Below are positions 17,314 to 25,794 of a stretch of 64,000 nt of DNA, piece by piece. Made by a program: the position numbers and the translations under genes. The first letter of the stretch is position 1; each line of letters begins with the position of its first letter. Source of the stretch: Pseudomonas putida (GTDB taxonomy: Bacteria; Pseudomonadota; Gammaproteobacteria; Pseudomonadales; Pseudomonadaceae); NCBI RefSeq assembly GCF_028682395.1, contig NZ_JANHLC010000009.1, positions 181,193 through 245,192 on the forward strand, written 5' to 3'. The notes under the pieces were generated by a model. It worked only from the letters and a program-made list of their open reading frames with translations, was not told the origin of the DNA and ran no database searches.

Positions 17314-18834
17314 CTACTTGGATTTCTTGCTCTTCTTGTCGTACTTTTCACGCTTGGCGAACGCGTCTTCAATCGCCTGGTTCAGCGTGCGCAGTACCTT
17401 GACCCGCGCCCAGCGCTTGTCATTGGCTTCGACCAGCGTCCAGGGCGAGACTTCTGTACTGGTGCGATCGACCATATCGCCAACAGCCGCGCGATACAGA
17501 TCCCATTTTTCACGGTTGCGCCAATCTTCTTCAGTGATCTTGAAACGCTTGAAGGGAATGGTCTCACGCTCCTGGAATCGCTCCAGCTGGGTCTGCTTGT
17601 CGATGGCTAGCCAGAACTTCACCACGATCACCCCGGCGTCGCTCAATTGCTCCTCGAAATCGTTGATTTCCCCATAGGCCCGCATCCAGTCGGCCTGGCT
17701 GCAAAAGCCCTCGATACGCTCCACCAGCACCCGGCCATACCAGGAACGGTCGAACACCGTGAACTTGCTCCGCGCCGGAATCTGGCGCCAGAACCGCCAT
17801 AGATAGGGCTGCGCACGCTCGTCTTCCGAAGGCGCGGCAATTGGCACAATGTTGTATTGACGAGGATCGAGCGCCGCAGCGACCCGACGAATCGCCCCGC
17901 CCTTGCCCGCCGCATCGTTGCCCTCGAACACCGCCACCAAGGCATGACTGCGCATGCGTTTGTCCCGCAGCAGGCCGGCCAGGCGCGCCTGCTCGGCAAT
18001 CAGTTGCTCGCCATAGTCGCTCTTGCTCAGATTCACGCTCATATCCAGGCTGTCGAGCAGGCTCAGTTGATCGACACCGCTGGTCAGCGGCGCAGGATGA
18101 GTGGCGCGCGCCATGAGTTTCGGGGCCTTGAGCGCAGCCTGCAAACCTTCCAGCAGAATCTTGCCAACGGTCAGGCTGCGGTAGTTCGGGTCGACGCCCT
18201 CGATCACATGCCAAGGCGCATAGTCGCGGCTGGTACGGCGCAGTACCCGTTCGCCAAAGTGCACAAAGCGGTCATAGGTTTGCGACTGCTGCCAGTCCAG
18301 CGGGCTGATCCGCCAACTATGCAGTGGGTCGTCCTGCAACGCCTTGAGTCGTGCCTTCATTTGTTTTTTGGACAGGTGGAACCAGAACTTGAAGATCAGC
18401 GCACCTTCGTTGCAGAGCATCTGCTCCAGGCGCTCGGCACCGTTGATTGCCTGGTCGAGCACCGCATCCTTGAACCGGCCATGGACCCGCCCCTGCAGCA
18501 TCTGGCTGTACCAGTTGCCGAAAAACACCCCCATCCGCCCCTTGGCCGGCAATTGCCGCCAGTAGCGCCATGCAGGTGGGCGGGCCAGTTCTTCGTCGGT
18601 CTGCTGGTCGAAGGTGCGCACTTCGATCAGCCGGGGGTCCATCCACTCGTTGAGCAGTTTGACCGTCTCGCCCTTGCCTGCACCTTCAATGCCGTTGATC
18701 AGGACGATCACCGGAAAACGTTTCTGCTGCGCAAGCTCGAACTGCGCCTCGAGCAGGGCCTCACGCAACGCCGGAACCTCGGCCTCGTAGGTTTCCTTGT
18801 CGATGGCGTGTCCGATTTCAGCTGATTCAAACAT
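17314..18834 (-). CDS. pap: Polyphosphate:AMP phosphotransferase (class II PPK2)
   Basis: 506 residues from the ATG at 18834 (MFESAEIGHAIDKETY); an upstream ATG at 18879 is possible. Two fused PPK2 domains are visible, each with a Walker A-like loop: GIEGAGKGETVKLLNEW in the first half and GNDAAGKGGAIRRV in the second, followed by FDRSWYGRVLVERIEGF. The fused two-domain form makes ADP from AMP and polyphosphate. The C-terminus is lysine- and serine-rich. Confidence 0.93.
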   Translation of the reverse strand: MFESAEIGHAIDKETYEAEVPALREALLEAQFELAQQKRFPVIVLINGIEGAGKGETVKLLNEWMDPRLIEVRTFDQQTDEELARPPAWRYWRQLPAKGRMGVFFGNWYSQMLQGRVHGRFKDAVLDQAINGAERLEQMLCNEGALIFKFWFHLSKKQMKARLKALQDDPLHSWRISPLDWQQSQTYDRFVHFGERVLRRTSRDYAPWHVIEGVDPNYRSLTVGKILLEGLQAALKAPKLMARATHPAPLTSGVDQLSLLDSLDMSVNLSKSDYGEQLIAEQARLAGLLRDKRMRSHALVAVFEGNDAAGKGGAIRRVAAALDPRQYNIVPIAAPSEDERAQPYLWRFWRQIPARSKFTVFDRSWYGRVLVERIEGFCSQADWMRAYGEINDFEEQLSDAGVIVVKFWLAIDKQTQLERFQERETIPFKRFKITEEDWRNREKWDLYRAAVGDMVDRTSTEVSPWTLVEANDKRWARVKVLRTLNQAIEDAFAKREKYDKKSKKSK

Positions 18835-18973
18835 GAGCGGCTCCCTTCCAAGATTCAGCAAGACTAGCGGATTGGTCATTATTTTGTATTGATTAGCCGT
18901 TGGCCTTTGTCATGGATCAATCTGCCATCTGCCGATCGGCTAGAATGGCCAGCTTGCCGATGCCGAGCCGAAC

Positions 18974-20980
18974 ATGACCGTTGAACACAACCGCCCATCC
19001 GACCAGGACACGAGCCACGCCCAGATCGATTGGGATGAGCAGGGGCGCCCCCACTCCAGGGTCTTTGGCGATGTGTATTTCTCCGACCAGTCAGGCCTGG
19101 AGGAAACCCATCATGTTTTTATTGCACAGAACCGCCTCGAAGCCCGCTTCAGCCAGTTAAAGCCGGGCGAACGCCTGGTGATTGGCGAAACCGGTTTCGG
19201 CACCGGCCTGAATTTTCTCTGCACCTGGCAGTTGTTCGAGCAGTGCGCGCCAGCAGGTGCCCAGCTGCAGTTTGTCAGTGTCGAAAAGTACCCGCTCAGT
19301 CACGCCGACCTGCAACGCGCCCTGTCCCTGTGGCCGCAACTGGCACCTTTTGCCGAGCCCCTGCTGGCCCAGTACGTGGCGATTCATCCGGGCTTCCAGC
19401 GCCTGGTCCTGGACGGCGGCCGGGTCATGCTGACGCTGCTGATCGGTGACGTACTGGAGCAACTGCCACAGCTGGATGCCCAGATCGATGCATGGTTTCT
19501 CGATGGCTTCGCCCCGGCGAAGAACCCCGACATGTGGACGCCCGAGCTGTTCGCCGAACTGGCACGCCTGGCGGCACCCGGCTCGACCATCAGCACCTTT
19601 ACCAGCACCGGCTGGGTTCGCCGAGCCTTGAACGCCGCCGGCTTCAAGATGCGCCGCACGCCCGGGATCGGCCATAAATGGGAGGTGCTGCGCGGCGACT
19701 TTATCGGCTGGCCCGAAACGCTGCCGGCGCCAGTCGCCGCCAAGCCGTGGTTTGCCCGCCCTGGCCGGCCGCAGGGTGAACGCCACGCTCTGGTGATCGG
19801 CGCCGGGCTGGCCGGTTGCACCACCGCGGCCAGCCTGGCCGCCCGTGGCTGGCAGGTCAGCCTGCTGGAACGTCATGGCGAGCTGGCCCAGGAAGCCTCG
19901 GGCAACCCACAGGGCGTGCTGTACCTCAAGCTTTCAGCCCATGGCACCGCGCTCTCGCAGCTGATTCTCAGTGGTTTCGGCCATACCCGCCGCCAACTGG
20001 AACAGTTGCAACGCGGGGTTGACTGGGACGCCTGCGGTGTCCTGCAACTGGCCTTCAATGCCCAGGAAGCCAAGCGTCAGGGCCAGTTGGCCGGCGCCTT
20101 CCCCGTCGACCTGCTGCACCTGCTCGACAGGCAACAAGCCTCCACCCGGGCCGGCGTCGCGCTGGAGCACGGCGGTTTGTTCTTTCCCGAAGGCGGCTGG
20201 GTCCACCCGCCCGCCCTGTGCCGCCAGCAAGCCGCTCATCCTCGCATCCAACGCCTGTTGCACAGTGATGTGGTGCAACTGCGCAGAGTCGACGGGCAAT
20301 GGCAGGCCTGGGGCGGCGAACAGCTACTGGCCAGCGCACCGGTGGTGGTTCTCGCCGGTGCGGCGGAGATCCAACGCTTCACCTTCAGCCATGGCCTGCC
20401 GCTCAAGCGGATTCGCGGGCAGATCACCCGTTTGCCCGCGACCGAACCCAGTCGCCAGCTCGCGACCGTGGTCTGTGCCGATGGCTATGTTGCACCGCCT
20501 CGCCTGGGCGAGCACACCCTGGGTGCCAGCTTCGACTTCCAGAGCGAGGACCTCGCTCCCACGGCAGGCGAGCACCAAAGCAATCTGCAATTGTTGAACG
20601 AAATCTCCCCTGATCTCGCCAGACGATTACAGGTCGACAGCCTCGATGTTCAACAACTGCAAGGCCGCGCCGCCTTCCGTTGTACCAGCCCGGACTACCT
20701 GCCCATTGTCGGCCCCCTGGCCGATACCACCGCCTTTACCCAGGCTTATGCCGCCTTGAGCAAGGATGCCCGCCAAGTGCCCGCTGTTCCCTGTCCCTGG
20801 CTGGAAGGCGTGTACATCAACAGCGGCCATGGCTCGCGCGGCCTGATCAGTGCACCGCTGTGTGCTGAATTGCTGGCGGCCTGGCTGGATAATGAACCGC
20901 TGCCCCTGCCCAGAAACGTGGCCGAGGCCTGCCACCCGAATCGCTTCGCCTTGCGCAGCCTGATTCGCAACAAGCCCTGA
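18974..20980 (+). CDS. mnmC: Bifunctional tRNA mnm5s2U34 biosynthesis enzyme
   Basis: 668 residues, the usual length of fused MnmC. The N-terminal MnmD methyltransferase (about 1-245) has GETGFGTGLNFL and DAWFLDGFAPAKNPDMW. The C-terminal FAD-dependent oxidoreductase (about 265-668) has VIGAGLAGCTTAASLAARGW and EASGNPQGVLYLKLS. It removes the carboxymethyl group of cmnm5s2U34 and then methylates the amine. It is transcribed divergently from pap. Confidence 0.96.
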   Translation: MTVEHNRPSDQDTSHAQIDWDEQGRPHSRVFGDVYFSDQSGLEETHHVFIAQNRLEARFSQLKPGERLVIGETGFGTGLNFLCTWQLFEQCAPAGAQLQFVSVEKYPLSHADLQRALSLWPQLAPFAEPLLAQYVAIHPGFQRLVLDGGRVMLTLLIGDVLEQLPQLDAQIDAWFLDGFAPAKNPDMWTPELFAELARLAAPGSTISTFTSTGWVRRALNAAGFKMRRTPGIGHKWEVLRGDFIGWPETLPAPVAAKPWFARPGRPQGERHALVIGAGLAGCTTAASLAARGWQVSLLERHGELAQEASGNPQGVLYLKLSAHGTALSQLILSGFGHTRRQLEQLQRGVDWDACGVLQLAFNAQEAKRQGQLAGAFPVDLLHLLDRQQASTRAGVALEHGGLFFPEGGWVHPPALCRQQAAHPRIQRLLHSDVVQLRRVDGQWQAWGGEQLLASAPVVVLAGAAEIQRFTFSHGLPLKRIRGQITRLPATEPSRQLATVVCADGYVAPPRLGEHTLGASFDFQSEDLAPTAGEHQSNLQLLNEISPDLARRLQVDSLDVQQLQGRAAFRCTSPDYLPIVGPLADTTAFTQAYAALSKDARQVPAVPCPWLEGVYINSGHGSRGLISAPLCAELLAAWLDNEPLPLPRNVAEACHPNRFALRSLIRNKP

Positions 20981-21061
20981 GTCCAGGCTGTAGGACCTAC
21001 ATTGCGCCGCGAACACTTCGCCCCATACTGAGCGTCCGTTCACCTTCTCACTGGAGCCGCC

Positions 21062-21769
21062 ATGCTGATTCGCCAGCTTTTCGACAGCACCAGCTCGACC
21101 TATACCTACCTCCTGGCCGACCAGGATCAGGCCGTGCTGATCGACCCGGTCAAGCACAAACTCGACGACTACCTGCGCCTGCTCACCGAGCTGGACCTGA
21201 GCCTGTGCATGGCGATCGACAGCCATACCCACGCCGACCACATCACCGCCCTGGGCGACCTGCGTGCAGCCACCGGTTGCGCCAGCGGCTTTGGCGAACC
21301 CTGCCTCGCCCACTGCGCCAGCTTCACCTTCAAGGATGGCCAGCTATTACCCTTTGGCAACCGCCACCTGCTGGCCTGGCACACCCCCGGGCATACCGAC
21401 GACTCCTACTGTTTTCTCCTGCCACCCGAGGGCGAGGAACCCTGGCAGTTGTTCAGTGGCGATACCCTGCTGATTCGCGGCACAGGACGTACCGACTTCC
21501 AGAATGGCGACCCATATCAGCAATGGGCCAGTCTGCAACGCCTGCTCGCGCTGCCCGATAACACCCAGGTTTTTCCGGCCCATGACTACAAGGGCTGGAC
21601 AAGCTCGACCCTGGCCGAAGAGCGCCGCCACAACCCCCGCCTGCAGGTGCCCAACGCCCAGGCTTATGCCGCCCTGATGGAGAACCTGCACCTGCCACTG
21701 CCCGACATGATGGACGTCGCGGTCCCCGCCAATCGCGCCTGCGGCCAGAAAGAGGGCAACGGCTTATAA
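21062..21769 (+). CDS. Metallo-beta-lactamase fold hydrolase, ETHE1/persulfide dioxygenase-like
   Basis: 235 residues with the metal-binding strings SHTHADHIT, HTPGHTDDS, FSGDTLLIRGTGRTDFQ and FPAHDYKG. The GRTDFQ and HDYKG motifs are those of ETHE1-type persulfide dioxygenases, so a role in sulfide or persulfide handling is likely, though glyoxalase II-type hydrolases share the fold. This is the last clear chromosomal gene before the prophage. Confidence 0.85.
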   Translation: MLIRQLFDSTSSTYTYLLADQDQAVLIDPVKHKLDDYLRLLTELDLSLCMAIDSHTHADHITALGDLRAATGCASGFGEPCLAHCASFTFKDGQLLPFGNRHLLAWHTPGHTDDSYCFLLPPEGEEPWQLFSGDTLLIRGTGRTDFQNGDPYQQWASLQRLLALPDNTQVFPAHDYKGWTSSTLAEERRHNPRLQVPNAQAYAALMENLHLPLPDMMDVAVPANRACGQKEGNGL

Positions 21770-22075
21770 CGGATCGATCTAAAACTCCAGAGTTTGAGCC
21801 GGGTCAGTTTCTCTAGCGCCCGGTACTGACCGGCCGCCCTCCCCAACGGAAACCCGGTAAGGACTTATGTGCGGATTAGCTGGAGTAACCTAGATGCGCC
21901 AAACAAGGGGGTTCAGGGCTACACAAAAGACCTGAAACCCCCTGCAAGGAACTACAAGTGGTACAAAAAGTGGTACGAGAAATCCCCCCTCCTCACCCGG
22001 CGTCCTGCCGAACGAACACCACCCCAAACCTGCAACTCGTCGCCCGCCACTCGCGCAGGCACACCGCCTCGATTA
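21770..22075. other. Left junction region, candidate attL
   Basis: This roughly 300-base stretch between the host hydrolase and the first phage gene has no supported gene and no tRNA that I can fold. It holds an imperfect hairpin (GGGGGTTCAGG at 21907-21917 with CCTGAAACCCCC at 21931-21942) and the direct repeats described separately. The attachment core should lie here or just left, but its other copy is outside the window, so it cannot be defined. Confidence 0.4.
21956..21976. repeat. Tandem AAGTGGTAC repeats near prophage edge
   Basis: AAGTGGTAC occurs at 21956-21964 and again at 21968-21976, a 12-base period. Short direct repeats at a prophage edge are typical of arm-type integrase binding sites. 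Assignment as such is inference. Confidence 0.4.
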
Positions 22076-22091
22076 CTGTATATCCATACAG
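22076..22091. promoter_or_regulatory. LexA (SOS) box
   Basis: CTGTATATCCATACAG is a perfect CTGT-N8-ACAG match to the LexA consensus, inside the promoter region of the plus-strand gene that starts at 22113. TAAAAT at 22093-22098 could be the -10 box, with a weak -35 upstream, so LexA would cover the promoter. Confidence 0.8.
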
Positions 22092-22112
22092 ATAAAATTC
22101 AGCGAGATTCAG

Positions 22113-22430
22113 ATGATCACCGATGACGACGGCTTCGGATGCCTTGGCGTGCCCACCGAAGAAGAAATACTGCGACAGCACTGCCTCCTGCTAGAGCTGG
22201 AGGTCGAGGACATGCACCGTCAACTCGCCCAGGCCCGGGCGAACATCGCAAAGCTGGTCGACATCAACGCCGAGGTATCGGCCGACCTGAGAAAGGCCCG
22301 CGCCGACCTGAGCCACCGGCTCGGGCAGTTGTCAGCTGCAAACCTGGAGCTTTCCCAGATCAAAAACACAGAGCGCAGCCAAGGGGTATTTGCGAACGCC
22401 TATAGGTTTGCCGAAAACAAAGAATCATAG
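22113..22430 (+). CDS. SOS-controlled coiled-coil protein at the prophage edge
   Basis: 105 residues: an acidic start (MITDDDGFGCLGVPTEEE), then a long heptad-rich helix from about 22 to 85. No membrane segment and no family that I recognise. It is read opposite to the late operon, overlaps the end of the Rz gene by about 30 bases, and has a perfect LexA box 22 bases upstream. By analogy with the tum antirepressor at the edge of phage 186, an SOS-induced regulatory role is possible; that is inference. Confidence 0.65.
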   Translation: MITDDDGFGCLGVPTEEEILRQHCLLLELEVEDMHRQLAQARANIAKLVDINAEVSADLRKARADLSHRLGQLSAANLELSQIKNTERSQGVFANAYRFAENKES

Positions 22431-22918
22431 GCGCGCTCACAAGCAAGGCCCGCTACCCGGGATTGATCAAGCGCCTTTGCCAGCTCTCCCGCTCTTTGGT
22501 CAGCCCGCCGGAACAGGTCGGAGAGCACCATGGCGGCGCGGGTTGCTGCCTGGCCTCGCTCGGCAGTTCCGGAATCGCCGGGGGTGCAACTCGAGCTGAC
22601 GGCCAGCTTTCCGGCCTCGACATGCAACCGCTCACCAGCAACATCAGCCCCATGAGCGTCAACACCAGCAGCCTTGATCTGTTCTCTTGCATCACTTCCC
22701 ACCTGGTTGGACGCCGCCTGGCGCCGTTGTTCTTCGGTTCGATTGGCGGTCGTTGCAGCCGCGAGCACCTTCGCCCCCAACTCGCGCTCGTCGGCGTGCT
22801 TCTTTTCCCAGCGCACATCCGTGACGGCTACCCCGTGCTGGTAGGCGCCGAACAGGGCAGAGCCACACAGAAACAGGATCGCAGCCAGGACCGCCAGGCG
22901 AAGCGCTAGCGGATTCAC
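22400..22918 (-). CDS. Rz-like spanin, inner-membrane subunit
   Basis: 172 residues with one N-terminal signal-anchor helix (about 7-26: RLAVLAAILFLCGSALFGAY) followed by a charged helical periplasmic domain, the plan of i-spanins of the DUF2514 type. It overlaps the endolysin stop by 4 bases and contains Rz1 nested in another frame. It should disrupt the outer membrane at the end of lysis. Confidence 0.85.
   Translation of the reverse strand: MNPLALRLAVLAAILFLCGSALFGAYQHGVAVTDVRWEKKHADERELGAKVLAAATTANRTEEQRRQAASNQVGSDAREQIKAAGVDAHGADVAGERLHVEAGKLAVSSSCTPGDSGTAERGQAATRAAMVLSDLFRRADQRAGELAKALDQSRVAGLACERAYDSLFSANL
22453..22692 (-). CDS. Rz1-like spanin lipoprotein nested inside Rz
   Basis: 79 residues from an ATG at 22692 with GGGAAG upstream. 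MQENRSRLLVLTLMGLMLL is followed by VSGC, a lipobox, then a proline-rich stretch (ARVAPPAIPELP) typical of Rz1 outer-membrane lipoproteins. It lies entirely within Rz in a different frame, as in lambda. The tail after about residue 50 is less typical and has extra cysteines. Confidence 0.8.
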   Translation of the reverse strand: MQENRSRLLVLTLMGLMLLVSGCMSRPESWPSARVAPPAIPELPSEARQQPAPPWCSPTCSGGLTKERESWQRRLINPG

Positions 22919-23460
22919 ACCAGCACCTTCAAGGCCCGGGCATAAAGCTCTTCACGATCCGCCAGGCCGTTGATCCCGCCGTTGATTTTCCGGGTGATGG
23001 CCTCAAACTTACCGGCGTCGGCCAGCTCATTCAGGCCATGGGCCGACCACCACCAGGCGGCAGAGATCGCCGCCCATTCCGGTTGCTCGAGCAGCTCGGG
23101 CTGTTCCAGCAGCGGCAGGTCCAGAGCCTTGGCGGCCTGGGCATAGTTCGCCCGGCCGGTGATCTGGATCAGCCCGCGCCCGCGGTACTTCTGGCCGTCG
23201 CCATCCGCTTCAGGCGTATTGCCCAGGCGCTTGGCCAGGGTGCCCGTGTCGTACTTGGCCAGGTAGGCATTGCCGCCCAGCTCGCGGGTGTAGAGCAGTT
23301 GGCCCGACTCATGCCCGATCTGGGCTAGGAACGCAGCCTGGCGCACGCGACTATCGATCTTGTAGCGGGCCATGGCCCGGTTTAGCGCAGGCAAAAAAAT
23401 ACCGGCTCGAGGGCCGGCGCGCGGGAGGATCTGCAGCAACTGCTGCTGGGTGATCGGCAT
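22915..23460 (-). CDS. Endolysin, glycoside hydrolase family 19
   Basis: 181 residues of a chitinase-class GH19 lysozyme. The family core is visible: AFLAQIGHESGQLLYTREL with catalytic Glu51 and a second candidate at Glu60, then KYRGRGLIQITGRANY. No signal peptide, so it needs the holin to reach peptidoglycan. It is the last gene before the spanins at the 3' end of the late operon. Confidence 0.93.
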   Translation of the reverse strand: MPITQQQLLQILPRAGPRAGIFLPALNRAMARYKIDSRVRQAAFLAQIGHESGQLLYTRELGGNAYLAKYDTGTLAKRLGNTPEADGDGQKYRGRGLIQITGRANYAQAAKALDLPLLEQPELLEQPEWAAISAAWWWSAHGLNELADAGKFEAITRKINGGINGLADREELYARALKVLV

Positions 23461-23483
23461 TGCTTTTCTCCAGGCAAAAATAA

Positions 23484-23501
23484 ACCCGCTCGATGGCGGG
23501 T
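23484..23501 (-). terminator. Hairpin between tail-chaperone gene and endolysin
   Basis: ACCCGC (23484-23489) pairs with GCGGGT (23496-23501) and, read on the minus strand, is followed by TTTATTTTTGCC. It could partly terminate the tail transcript before the lysis genes; full lysis expression then needs antitermination or read-through. Confidence 0.5.
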
Positions 23502-23526
23502 ACGGATTGCGACGAATGCGAATGGA

Positions 23527-23880
23527 CTACTTGGCCTGAGCATCGATCCAGGACGGCGCTATTGGACGGCGCTCGCTTTCCGGGAACTCAGGCGACTGCG
23601 GCCAGTCGCGCAGCGACTGCATGTACACCAGCAACTCAGTGAATTGCTCACTGCCAATACTCGTTGGAGCTTGTAACTCCAACTGATCGCGATGGCGATC
23701 GCGCAACCATACCGCAGCGGATAGTACACCGTCGCGCCAAGTCCGTTCCTGCGTTTCCAGATAGAGCAAAGGCACCGGATCAGACGGGATGTCAGCGCTA
23801 TATCGCTCATCAGTGCCTACATCGTCGGGGCCAGAAACGGCACGCCAGCCCTGCCCATCGTTGCGAACTGCATAGCTCAT
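23527..23880 (-). CDS. Phage tail assembly chaperone/fibre assembly protein
   Basis: 117 residues with the C-terminal pattern of Pseudomonas tail assembly chaperones: YMQSLRDWPQSPEFPESERRP then PIAPSW. Its first codons overlap the stop of the tail fibre gene, the usual position for a fibre-specific chaperone. Confidence 0.75.
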   Translation of the reverse strand: MSYAVRNDGQGWRAVSGPDDVGTDERYSADIPSDPVPLLYLETQERTWRDGVLSAAVWLRDRHRDQLELQAPTSIGSEQFTELLVYMQSLRDWPQSPEFPESERRPIAPSWIDAQAK

Positions 23881-25151
23881 AAATTATCCTCCCATCCAGT
23901 ACACAGCAGCCTTCCGCCACTAGTGTCAGCCACCCAATAAATATTGGAACTCTCCAAGAGAAGGCTCCCCATAGATGCGTTATTGCCGCTTGATGAACTG
24001 TTGATCGGGGGCGGGTTGACGCTGGTAGTAGTAGGACCAAAGCCAAGGCTTTGTGCGGCTGCAGCCGATCCGCCCCCGCTGACCATTGTTATGGATATGA
24101 TTTGAGCGGTTGGAGGTACGAATGTCGACGTGCTGACTGCCACATACGTACCGCCAGACACAGAGCCCGCTGTTCCAGCGGCCATCACCGGGGTGGCGGT
24201 AACGTTGGTGCCAGATGAGATCTTATATCTAACTATGTTACCAGCCTGCGTCATACCTAGCGGATACTTGTTCGCCGTGGCATCCGTTCGAATCCAGCCG
24301 ATTCGTGCCTTGTGTGTATATCCCGCCGGCATCGTCGGGGATGTTGCGCTAAGCGACAAAAGCCCTGCTGTTGTGCTGCCGTTCCAGATTACCCAAACGC
24401 TGTACCAAGTGGACGCCGCAGATGCTCCGGTGTCGAGGCCATTTGCCCCGGACAGTGCGATGGAGGGCGTGATATTTACAGCTCTCAGTGTTTGGTATTG
24501 ATTAGCCGAGTTTTCGACGATTATCTCATCCGCCGAATAAGTAACGGTTGCGCTCAGTCCAGTGGTGGACCCGGCAAGTTTTTTAAATGCCCCCTGAATG
24601 CTGACCAAGTTACTTGCAGCAGTCGGGAGTGTATCAAGCAAAATAAAATCAGTGCCGTCATAGTCGATATCCGAAATTTGACCGGAAGCGAACACGGCGG
24701 CAACTTTTGCCCCGCTGGAATCGTACTGCTTTAGGTTCTTCGCCCCCTTTGCGGACACGTTAATGGTAGGGTTTGCCCCAGACGCTATGCCGAATTTAAC
24801 CCTGAAACGCTGATTTTCCAAGTAACCAGCGATCGGCGGTGACGGCGCTAACGTCACCGCAGTGGCAGTCCCAGCAGCAGGGAAAGCGACGCCCGTCTGA
24901 TTTTGGCTCAGGCAAAGCATGGCATCGAAGAATTGAGAACTTCCAACCTTATCTACGCTGCCATTAGGTGTAATACCGGCGCTACTGAGAACGGATTGGA
25001 AGAAAGCCTCTTTATCGTTGGCCCAATCCTTTTCGAGATAAGACCCGTCCTTTGCATCGGGGGCTGTTCTGTTTTTGAACGACCCCAATGGGTATTCGGC
25101 GGAAGGGTTGTTAAACCGACCGGGATACCGCTCATTAAGTTTTAGTGACAT
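23877..25151 (-). CDS. Tail fibre protein
   Basis: 424 residues. The N-terminus (MSLKLNERYPGRFNNPSAEY) looks like the virion-attachment part of Pseudomonas prophage fibres; the remainder is rich in Gly, Ser, Thr, Ala and short hydrophobic strands, as in beta-structured host-binding fibres. Base composition is more AT-rich than in the head genes, consistent with exchange of host-range modules. Confidence 0.8.
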   Translation of the reverse strand: MSLKLNERYPGRFNNPSAEYPLGSFKNRTAPDAKDGSYLEKDWANDKEAFFQSVLSSAGITPNGSVDKVGSSQFFDAMLCLSQNQTGVAFPAAGTATAVTLAPSPPIAGYLENQRFRVKFGIASGANPTINVSAKGAKNLKQYDSSGAKVAAVFASGQISDIDYDGTDFILLDTLPTAASNLVSIQGAFKKLAGSTTGLSATVTYSADEIIVENSANQYQTLRAVNITPSIALSGANGLDTGASAASTWYSVWVIWNGSTTAGLLSLSATSPTMPAGYTHKARIGWIRTDATANKYPLGMTQAGNIVRYKISSGTNVTATPVMAAGTAGSVSGGTYVAVSTSTFVPPTAQIISITMVSGGGSAAAAQSLGFGPTTTSVNPPPINSSSSGNNASMGSLLLESSNIYWVADTSGGRLLCTGWEDNL

Positions 25152-25152
25152 C

Positions 25153-25794
25153 CTAAGCTCCTATATATCCAGCAAATTCTGCGTCTTCGTCACCGAACTC
25201 GGTATCCATATCGCCGAACTCGACCATGTTGAATCCCTCAAGGAATCCGTTAAATCTAACCGTTTGGGGCTTCGGCACCAGACCTGCATTGAGCAGCGCG
25301 AACCGCTCAAGGTTAGTGATCTGGCCGTAGAACTCGATGCTGAACGACATATCCTCGCCATCCGTTACGCGAAGAACATCAGCCCTTGGAAGTAGGAAGT
25401 TCATTCCGTCCAGGATGTTCTCTATCGTTGCATCACCGTTGTTCTTAATGATCTTGGATCTGATGACCAAACGGTAAAGCTCATCCGAAAGCTGTCCGTC
25501 CTGATCGATCGTCAGTGCGCTGAACATTGCCTCGTCATCGCCAAACTCATCTCCGTCCGTGATATCGAAAAGCCCTGGGCTCAATGGTATAGAGCCGACG
25601 AAACTGCGTGGCGCCACTACAATCCGGCCGATGACGTTCAGTTGCTCGCCGACTGCCGCATCAATGTCATAGCTCTTGCGCACAGCCTCGGCCGCCGCCT
25701 CAATGCTCCCGCCAAGCTCCCTAGCGATTGCGTACCAAGCCACAGCCTTTGGCTTGTCGCGGTACTGCGCGTAAATTCGGTCTGGGATGTTCAT
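25153..25794 (-). CDS. Baseplate/tail protein, DUF2612-like
   Basis: 213 residues from the ATG at 25794, whose A is shared with the stop of the baseplate J gene (TGATG). The helical N-terminus and LNVIGRIVVAPRS followed by LYRLVIRSKIIKNNGDATIENI match the DUF2612 class of baseplate proteins that join the wedge to the fibre. The C-terminus has an acidic repeat: EFGDMDTEFGDEDAEFAG. Confidence 0.8.
   Translation of the reverse strand: MNIPDRIYAQYRDKPKAVAWYAIARELGGSIEAAAEAVRKSYDIDAAVGEQLNVIGRIVVAPRSFVGSIPLSPGLFDITDGDEFGDDEAMFSALTIDQDGQLSDELYRLVIRSKIIKNNGDATIENILDGMNFLLPRADVLRVTDGEDMSFSIEFYGQITNLERFALLNAGLVPKPQTVRFNGFLEGFNMVEFGDMDTEFGDEDAEFAGYIGA

Noticed and set aside
21780..21990. A tRNA gene as integration target at the left edge
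   Set aside because: The hairpins do not assemble into a cloverleaf and no T-arm GTTCRANYC string is in the right place.
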